A stretch of 6,002 nt of DNA, taken from NCBI GenBank assembly GCA_900313475.1, contig OMRJ01000023.1:1-6002 (forward strand), in the 5' to 3' direction. The translations under genes were made by a program, and so were the position numbers. Shown one piece after another: positions 1-5,300 of the stretch; the first letter of the stretch is position 1, and each line of letters starts with the position of its first letter. The notes beneath the pieces were generated by a model. It made no database searches. It had not been told where the DNA came from and was given only the letters and a program-made list of their open reading frames with translations. This stretch comes from an uncultured Eubacteriales bacterium. Its GTDB lineage: Bacteria > Bacillota > Clostridia > Oscillospirales > Acutalibacteraceae.

Positions 1-349
1 CCGACAGCAGACAATTTTTGAGCAATTTTCGTTTTTTGAGGTGCAGGCTTGCCGGCGCAAGTCAAGACGAAAAGGGCGAAAAGTGCCGAAAAGGGTCACT
101 GACGGGTGCAGAGCAGTTTTGCCTGAGCTGATTTTTGTTCAGGCAAGGCAAAGCCCGCAGCGAATACACAAGAAAACAATCAACGCAGCACATAAACATG
201 CAATGAGCTTTTTTTATCTAAACCAACTATTTCCTTTTAGTTTTGTAAATTTTTTTAAGCCATTGCAATATTCAAAATCTACCCAATAAGCATTTTTCTC
301 GTCTGCAAAAGACCGACTCCTTGATAACTTGATTGTCTGCAAAAGGCTT
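1..349. other. Region without a convincing gene; short hairpins and repeats
   Basis: I find no reading frame here with a ribosome binding site and protein-like composition. The region holds an inverted repeat TTGCCTGA (119-126) / TCAGGCAA (139-146), a small hairpin CTTGC-CGGC-GCAAG (48-61), three copies of CGAAAAG at 68-74, 77-83 and 87-93, and two copies of GTCTGCAAAAG (301-311 and 335-345). None is followed by a T-tract that would make it an intrinsic terminator. It may be a non-coding dispersed repeat or the decayed remains of another small gene; I cannot tell which. Confidence 0.4.
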
Positions 350-391
350 CGGTTTTCCGCGCCGCCGTCGGAGTTTCCCGCGCGGCAACCG
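350..391. repeat. Third GC-rich hairpin, partly related to the 32-base palindromes
   Basis: CGGTT (350-354) pairs with AACCG (387-391), and CCGCGC (357-362) pairs with GCGCGG (380-385); two T residues and one C form a small internal loop between the two stems. The right arm contains GTTTCCCGCGCGGC (373-386), which recurs exactly at 1652-1665, overlapping the left side of palindrome copy 1. It is therefore a diverged or partial relative at the far side of the 168-residue gene. No T-tract follows on the gene-sense strand. Confidence 0.5.
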
Positions 392-420
392 CCTGCAAGA
401 ATGTCCGATGATTTTTCCAT

Positions 421-480
421 TTACTTGTCGGAAACTACACAGCAGTTAAACCCCGACTCACAGTAAGCCTCATATAACAT
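421..480 (-). CDS. Possible 19-residue micro-ORF
   Basis: An ATG at 480-478 with a GAGG ten bases upstream opens a 19-residue frame (MLYEAYCESGFNCCVVSDK) ending in TAA at 423-421. It begins 24 bases past the stop of the 168-residue gene, in the same direction. The ribosome binding site is its only real support; a frame this short can arise by chance. Three cysteines in 19 residues is unusual. No function is suggested. Confidence 0.2.
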   Translation of the reverse strand: MLYEAYCESGFNCCVVSDK

Positions 481-504
481 AATCTTTATTCCTCAGCATG
501 TGTG

Positions 505-1011
505 TCAATAATCAAACACAAACTCTGTATAATCGCGCCCCATATCGGGAAACGCATCACTCACATCATTTCGAATACACAAAACAAGATTTTTTTTGAG
601 GAAATTGCATTTTAATTCCGCATGATAAGGAAAATCCTCTTTTTCGGCATTCGGGAACGGCTGTTCAACGGGCTTGATACAGGCATAAAACCACCCAAAC
701 CCGGGATTGTGACAAAATGCAACGTTATAATCGTTTCCTCCGACAGTCATTTTCCCTTTTATATGAGCAAACACTTCGTCACTTTTACGGAGGAACGGAC
801 GGAATCGCACCTTGTCGGAATATTCGCTGTCAATATTTATTGTGAAATCCGCATTTTCACACTTCCATTCGGTTTTTCTGCACATATACCAGTATGCACT
901 CGGACGCAACAGAAACGCTGCAATGCAAACAGTCAACAACACGGCAGCGACAGCGCATACCTTTTTTGTTTTAGCCTTTGCGACATCAATCAAAAATCTG
1001 TTTCGGCTCAT
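505..1011 (-). CDS. Membrane-anchored 168-residue protein of unknown function
   Basis: The ATG at 1011-1009 is preceded by AGGGGG and a seven-base spacer (AAACGGA), a strong ribosome binding site. The N-terminus is basic (R3, R5, K12, K14, K16, K17) and leads to one hydrophobic helix at about residues 18-35. A roughly 130-residue domain follows, probably outside the membrane. That domain looks beta-rich: WKCENADFTINID, then VFAHIKGKMTVGGNDYNVAF, then HAELKCNFLKKNLVLCIRND and a final EFVFDY. The pattern reminds me of small repetitive beta proteins from gut Clostridia, but I cannot name a family. There is no lipobox and no enzymatic motif. It shares membrane-anchor plus ectodomain architecture with the 216-residue protein beside rhs, so an orphan immunity protein is one reading; a cell-surface protein unrelated to Rhs is another. 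Confidence 0.8.
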   Translation of the reverse strand: MSRNRFLIDVAKAKTKKVCAVAAVLLTVCIAAFLLRPSAYWYMCRKTEWKCENADFTINIDSEYSDKVRFRPFLRKSDEVFAHIKGKMTVGGNDYNVAFCHNPGFGWFYACIKPVEQPFPNAEKEDFPYHAELKCNFLKKNLVLCIRNDVSDAFPDMGRDYTEFVFDY

Positions 1012-1080
1012 TCCGTTTCCCCCTTTTAAGTGTGTCTGACAACTTTTTTAATCATGCTGTATACTATATATCTTTCACAT

Positions 1081-1112
1081 GCGGCGGCCGTTCCCGAAAG
1101 CGGCTGCCGCGC
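1081..1112. repeat. GC-rich palindromic repeat, copy 2, downstream of the 138-residue gene
   Basis: All 32 bases match 1661-1692, with arms at 1081-1090 and 1101-1110. The outer extension present in the first copy is lost here (a T-G pair at 1080/1111, then a mismatch). It starts 44 bases past the stop of the 138-residue gene in the gene direction. The surrounding DNA is AT-rich, so the GC-rich block stands out. There is no downstream T-tract on the minus strand. Confidence 0.9.
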
Positions 1113-1156
1113 ATTCAAAAACTCTGTAAAAATCCTATATTGATTCTTAATACAAG

Positions 1157-1573
1157 CTATATCTTATCGGTTTCAATCACAGAAACGAAAGTATTTCTGC
1201 CGTAATTGCAATCGGATTGAATATATAAGGTTTCTCCTTCCCATTTCTGATGAAAACGAAGTATAAGTGAATCCTTCCTTGTACAAGTCAGCGACACAAC
1301 AAATACTTTATCAGGAAAAAGAGCTTTCAGCTTGTACGCAAATAACCTGCAAATTGCCTCCGCGCAGTATTTAATTTGCCTATACTGACTGCGCGAGACG
1401 CGATTCACTAAATGAACATGATTTGTTGTTGCCTCAAATGCCGTTTTATCAGCAACAACAATTGATGGCAAACATTTACAATTTAAGTTAACAACATAAT
1501 CATAAGTTCCGTCCGAAATAATGTGAAACGATGAATTTGCAAGATAGATTAAAACCGATTGATAAATCGTCAT
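1157..1573 (-). CDS. Uncharacterised 138-residue protein in a repeat-bounded cassette
   Basis: The ATG at 1573-1571 follows a good ribosome binding site: GAGG at 1584-1581, then seven bases (AAAAGGC). The product has no signal peptide or membrane helix and looks cytosolic. An N-terminal half of likely beta strands (SSFHIISDGTYDYVVNLN; NHVHLVNRVS) leads into a probable amphipathic helix (SQYRQIKYCAEAICRLFAYKLKALFP, about residues 61-86), then two strand-like segments (VFVVSLTC; DSLILRFHQKWEGETLYI). This could be a compact alpha/beta fold. I do not recognise the family and see no catalytic motif. It is the only gene between the two identical palindromes and is read in the same direction as rhs, so an orphan immunity protein or part of an older effector module is plausible but unproven. 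The 125-base gap to the gene before it leaves room for its own promoter; none is clear. Confidence 0.8.
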   Translation of the reverse strand: MTIYQSVLIYLANSSFHIISDGTYDYVVNLNCKCLPSIVVADKTAFEATTNHVHLVNRVSRSQYRQIKYCAEAICRLFAYKLKALFPDKVFVVSLTCTRKDSLILRFHQKWEGETLYIQSDCNYGRNTFVSVIETDKI

Positions 1574-1660
1574 GCCTTTTCCTCAAAACCCTAAATAAAC
1601 TAATCCAATATTGTCGATTAAATACTGTATGGTATTTCGTATCGCTGTCGTGTTTCCCGC

Positions 1661-1692
1661 GCGGCGGCCGTTCCCGAAAGCGGCTGCCGCGC
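1661..1692. repeat. GC-rich palindromic repeat, copy 1, just downstream of the 216-residue gene
   Basis: On the plus strand the arms are GCGGCGGCCG (1661-1670) and CGGCTGCCGC (1681-1690), which pair over 10 positions with one G-T pair around the 10-base loop TTCCCGAAAG. Bases 1659-1660 and 1691-1692 extend the stem to 12 pairs in this copy. The 32 bases are identical to 1081-1112. On the gene-sense (minus) strand the G-T pair becomes an A-C mismatch. No T-tract follows on the gene-sense strand, so a classical intrinsic terminator is not supported. Possible roles include an mRNA 3' stabiliser, a REP-like element or a cassette border. Confidence 0.9.
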
Positions 1693-1698
1693 TATGAG

Positions 1699-2349
1699 TT
1701 ACTGCGACACCGTAGGCGAAACTGCGTCGGCGGGATAGTACCCCATAAAATATGTGAGCACCGGGTACTCTTCAAAAACAGCATATATTCCGTATTTTTC
1801 TGCCTGATCGGGTGCTTTTATTTCACCGTTTTTATATTTTTCAATATATTTCGCAATCTCTGCCTTATCTGCTATTTCAATTTCACATGAAGACTTCCAA
1901 AATTCTATTTTTGATATGTTTTCCGCAGCCAATTCGGGAAAAACCACATCGCTTCTGAAATAACCGGTCATAGGAATAAATACTCCGCAAAAATCACTGT
2001 CCAAAAAAAGCTGCTCTTTATCATTTTCAAAAGCATAAAGCTTGAAGTTATAATAGCAGTCATATAACGGAAATAACCACCTTGCGCTCCTCACACCGGT
2101 CAACGGCTGTTGTGCCCTCATTCCATGTAAAACGTATGGCGATCTGCTATCCAACATTATATATTGGTGTCCGTTATAAACTATTGCACAGTTACGGGCA
2201 TACGGCGCATTTGGGGGGTCTTCAAGGAATTCGACATGCGCTTTGCATCTCATTCCCACTATGATATTCGGAATAATCAATGCTATTAAAAGTATAGCAA
2301 TCAATATGCAGGCAACAATAACAAAGCAGCGTTTATGACAAATCTTCAA
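1699..2349 (-). CDS. Membrane-anchored 216-residue protein, candidate immunity protein for the Rhs tip
   Basis: The start is TTG at 2349-2347. An in-frame TAA lies six codons upstream, and the next Met (residue 33) would remove the membrane segment, so TTG is the best start. A Shine-Dalgarno-like AGGTGG ends four bases before it. The first 17 bases overlap the end of the rhs gene, which favours translational coupling. Residues 1-7 are basic (KICHKR), and residues 8-32 form one strongly hydrophobic helix followed by a roughly 184-residue hydrophilic domain, so the domain probably faces outside. There is no lipobox at a usual position and no known enzymatic motif. Later landmarks are YNGHQYIMLDS (58-68), ENISKIEFWKSS and EIAKYIEKYKNGE. 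Genes directly after an Rhs toxin tip usually encode its immunity protein, so that role is inferred from position; I recognise no Imm family. A hairpin repeat begins six bases past the stop. Confidence 0.85.
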   Translation of the reverse strand: MKICHKRCFVIVACILIAILLIALIIPNIIVGMRCKAHVEFLEDPPNAPYARNCAIVYNGHQYIMLDSRSPYVLHGMRAQQPLTGVRSARWLFPLYDCYYNFKLYAFENDKEQLFLDSDFCGVFIPMTGYFRSDVVFPELAAENISKIEFWKSSCEIEIADKAEIAKYIEKYKNGEIKAPDQAEKYGIYAVFEEYPVLTYFMGYYPADAVSPTVSQ

Positions 2350-5300
2350 ATAACCACCTATCCCTTAAAAAAAATTGACTGCGTTTCTTTGTATCTGGAT
2401 TATAGTATGGATCTGTTGATCTGTTTCTGTAGTAGTCAATTACCCCGTTATAATAATCAAAAGCCAATGCCGATGCTTCGGGTTTATTAAAAAACATATC
2501 ATACTCATATGTATCGGAATCTATGCATGCACCTCTAACAAATGTTTTCAACGTTTGTTCTCGTCCGTAGGCCAACCACCCTCCGACAAATATAACCGGA
2601 CAAGTTATGTTTTTCTCACCTTTGGACCAAAGATATCCTTGCAAATGCATTTGCATTTCTTTGGCTAGGCAAGAACTGCTCAACAAATATTTTCGTCCAT
2701 GTGAAATCTCAAAATCATCCAATATAACAACGGCAAAAGTATTAAAAAATTTGGAACCTATTTTATATGCCTTTTTCCACTCCGAATAGCACTCCGAATA
2801 TTTTACACCAATATGCCATTTTTTGTTTACTTTCTTACCATATTTCTCTGCTATTTCACCTTTATATTCTCTGCTCGTTTCTTCCATAAAGACACAATCA
2901 AAAACAATGTTAATTAAATTCAATATTGTTTTATTACTTACATAAAAGTTTTTTATTGCGCTTATTAGCCCTTGAATAAAGCCGACTGGATTGAACGGAC
3001 TTTCACCATCGTAATCAATCAACATTACAGGATTATTGTGGCAATATGCAAACATGTTTGTGCCAACCGCACCGCTCTCTGTGTCTTGATGAACATCCGC
3101 ATTGAGGAAGCGGCAGATTGCGGGGCAATAGAAACGGGAGCCGAGGTAATAGGAAAGACCGATCGCGGGGGCATAGAGGTAACCGCGGTATGACAGCGGA
3201 TTAAATGATGCGTAGAAAAAAGCTACAACCATTTTACCGATTTGTTCTCCGGTAGACAAGCTTTCATCAGTCGGAATGTCAAAATTTACGATATTACCGT
3301 AGGCATCATAGATATAGCCGACGATGTAGGTGCCCTCATGGTCATAGAGTGCGGTTATGTCACCTTGCAGGTTTTTGCCGTAGTAAACCGGAGCGCTGTC
3401 GGCAAGCAAAAAGCCTACCGCTTCGCCGTCGGAATCGTACATTATGCGAACGGGAATTTCCGATCCGGTTGAATCTTCGGTCGGAGCATTGACAACTTTA
3501 CAGCCGAGCAGGCGGTCACCGTCCCAATAATATGACATTGATCCGTTGTAGGTGCCGTCCGCTGCATATGCTTCATAACGGAGCAGGAAGCCGCTTTCGT
3601 TGAAATAGTACAGGAAAAAATCTCCGTCCTGTTCCGTCAATTTTTTGAGCTGTCTGCCAGCCGTCCACTCGTAGGTATCGCCGCCGAAAGACGTGATGTT
3701 GCCCATGGCGTCATATGCGACGGGGACGCCGTTGTACGACGTGAGGACATCGTTCCACGTGCCGTGAGAGTAACCGAATGTCTTCGTATCCGTCGGCGTC
3801 ATTTCGGCGGTGATATCGTCCTCCGTGTAGTCATATTCCGTTTTGGAAACGATATTGCCGCCGATATCGTAAACATAGACATACGTCTTTCCCGCGCGGC
3901 GGTTATCCTCGCGGACAAGCTGTCCCGCTTCGTCATATGCATAACGGCCGGAATATGTTTTCACGCCGTCCGCCATGCGGAAAATGCCCGTTATATTGCC
4001 GCGCGCATCGTATTCGTAGTTGTCCTCCGCTGTGTAAGATTTGCCGCCGACCGTGAGCGAGAACTCATGTGCGTTCACGCGCGTGCTTGCCGTGTCGGCA
4101 GTATCGTTGTAGGTGAACGACTGTGAAAACCGCGCATTGAACAGGTCGCCGTTTACGTTGCTGTTTCCCGTGCCCGATTTTGACGTGACACGTCCGAACC
4201 AGTCCTTCGTAACACCGAAAGAGAGCGCCGCGGAAAATGAGTCAGTCTCGCCCGTGTCCTCGTCAACAACTGTTCGTTGGCGCGAAAAATCACGTGTCGA
4301 CTGCAAAACGCCGGTCAGGGAATCGTAGGCTGATCCGTCGGTATAGGTGACCGCCGCGCCGAAAAGATTTTGCACGGAATGTCCGTTTTCATCCTCGGTG
4401 AGCGAATAGATCAGCGAATTGTCGGAGAGACTGCGGTATTCCGTGCCGCTGTCGGTGTAAACGGTCTTTATGCCCGCGCCGTTATCGGTGATTGATGTGA
4501 TTTCGCCGTTCTCGGAATAGGAATAAGCATAACGGCTCGTTTCACCGCCGTCGACATACACCGCAGATACTTTTCCGTCGGGAGTGTAGGCATATTCGAT
4601 GCTCTGTCCGTTTGCGAACTCGGTTCTCGACAGGCGAGAACGGTTTTCGCCCGTGCCGTAGGTGTTTTGCGAGAGCACCGTAGAGCCGACGGAAACGCTC
4701 GTCTGATTGCCCCACACGTCGTAGACAAAATTATAATCAAAACCGTTGTGCGTTATTTTTGTCAGTTTATCATTATTATAGTCATAAATATTCTGCATGG
4801 ACGTTCCGCCGGAAAGTCCCGAAACGTTCTGTGCAAAGGACTTGAGATTGCCCATTGCATCGTAGGAGAAATTCGACTGTGTGTCACCCGCTCCGACAGC
4901 CGAAAGGATGCCGTTTGAATCGTAGGTATAATATACGGTGTTTCCCGCCGAATCGGACGACGACGCAAGTTTATTTGATGAATTGTAGACATTTAGCGAT
5001 TTTGTGAGAGTTTTAACGCCGTCAAAGCTCTTTTCGGAAATGACATTTCCGCGGTCATCCGTTTCGTTGAAGCTGCGGCGCATACACGAGATGCACGTGC
5101 AGGCTTCTTCGCTCTCACATTCACACGGGCAGGCTGCTTCTTCGCAGTTTTCACACGGGCAGACGCTGTCCGGTTCGGGGGCTTCTTCGGTCGTCTCCTC
5201 CGTGGGAGGTTCCTCGGGGTCGGGTGCGCCGTAGAGATAATCGCCGTTTTCATCGGTAATTGTCTCTATGTTGCCGTCTTCGTCAAAGGTTTTGGTCTGA

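Noticed and set aside
41..289. Plus-strand 82-residue frame with an Arg/Lys-rich start
   Set aside because: The basic start simply reads through the CGAAAAG repeats and the hairpins; there is no good ribosome binding site and the composition is not protein-like.
301..345. Two copies of GTCTGCAAAAG as an operator or tandem repeat
   Set aside because: Only 11 bases match, spaced 34 bases apart, with no dyad symmetry and no adjacent promoter; this may be chance.
214..420. Minus-strand 68-residue frame directly after the 19-residue micro-ORF (TAAATG)
   Set aside because: No ribosome binding site, and its first third is translated from the GC-rich hairpin at 350-391, giving low-complexity Gly/Ala/Arg sequence. 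Its later part could be a gene remnant, but nothing supports expression.
622..1029. Plus-strand frame of 135 residues opposite the 168-residue gene
   Set aside because: It is antisense to a gene with a strong ribosome binding site and sensible membrane topology, and its own product shows no domain pattern.
1574..1660. Promoter for the 138-residue gene (TCGACA as -35)
   Set aside because: The nearest -10-like hexamer (TATTTA) lies only about 14 bases away, outside normal spacing, so I do not call it.
1661..1692. Palindromes as rho-independent terminators
   Set aside because: The stems are strong, but no T-tract follows on the gene-sense strand in either perfect copy, and the sense-strand stem has an A-C mismatch.
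1081..1692. Integron attC sites or a CRISPR array
   Set aside because: There are only two perfect copies, about 580 bases apart; I see no attC core pair of the RYYYAAC/GTTRRRY kind at the edges and no integrase in the window.
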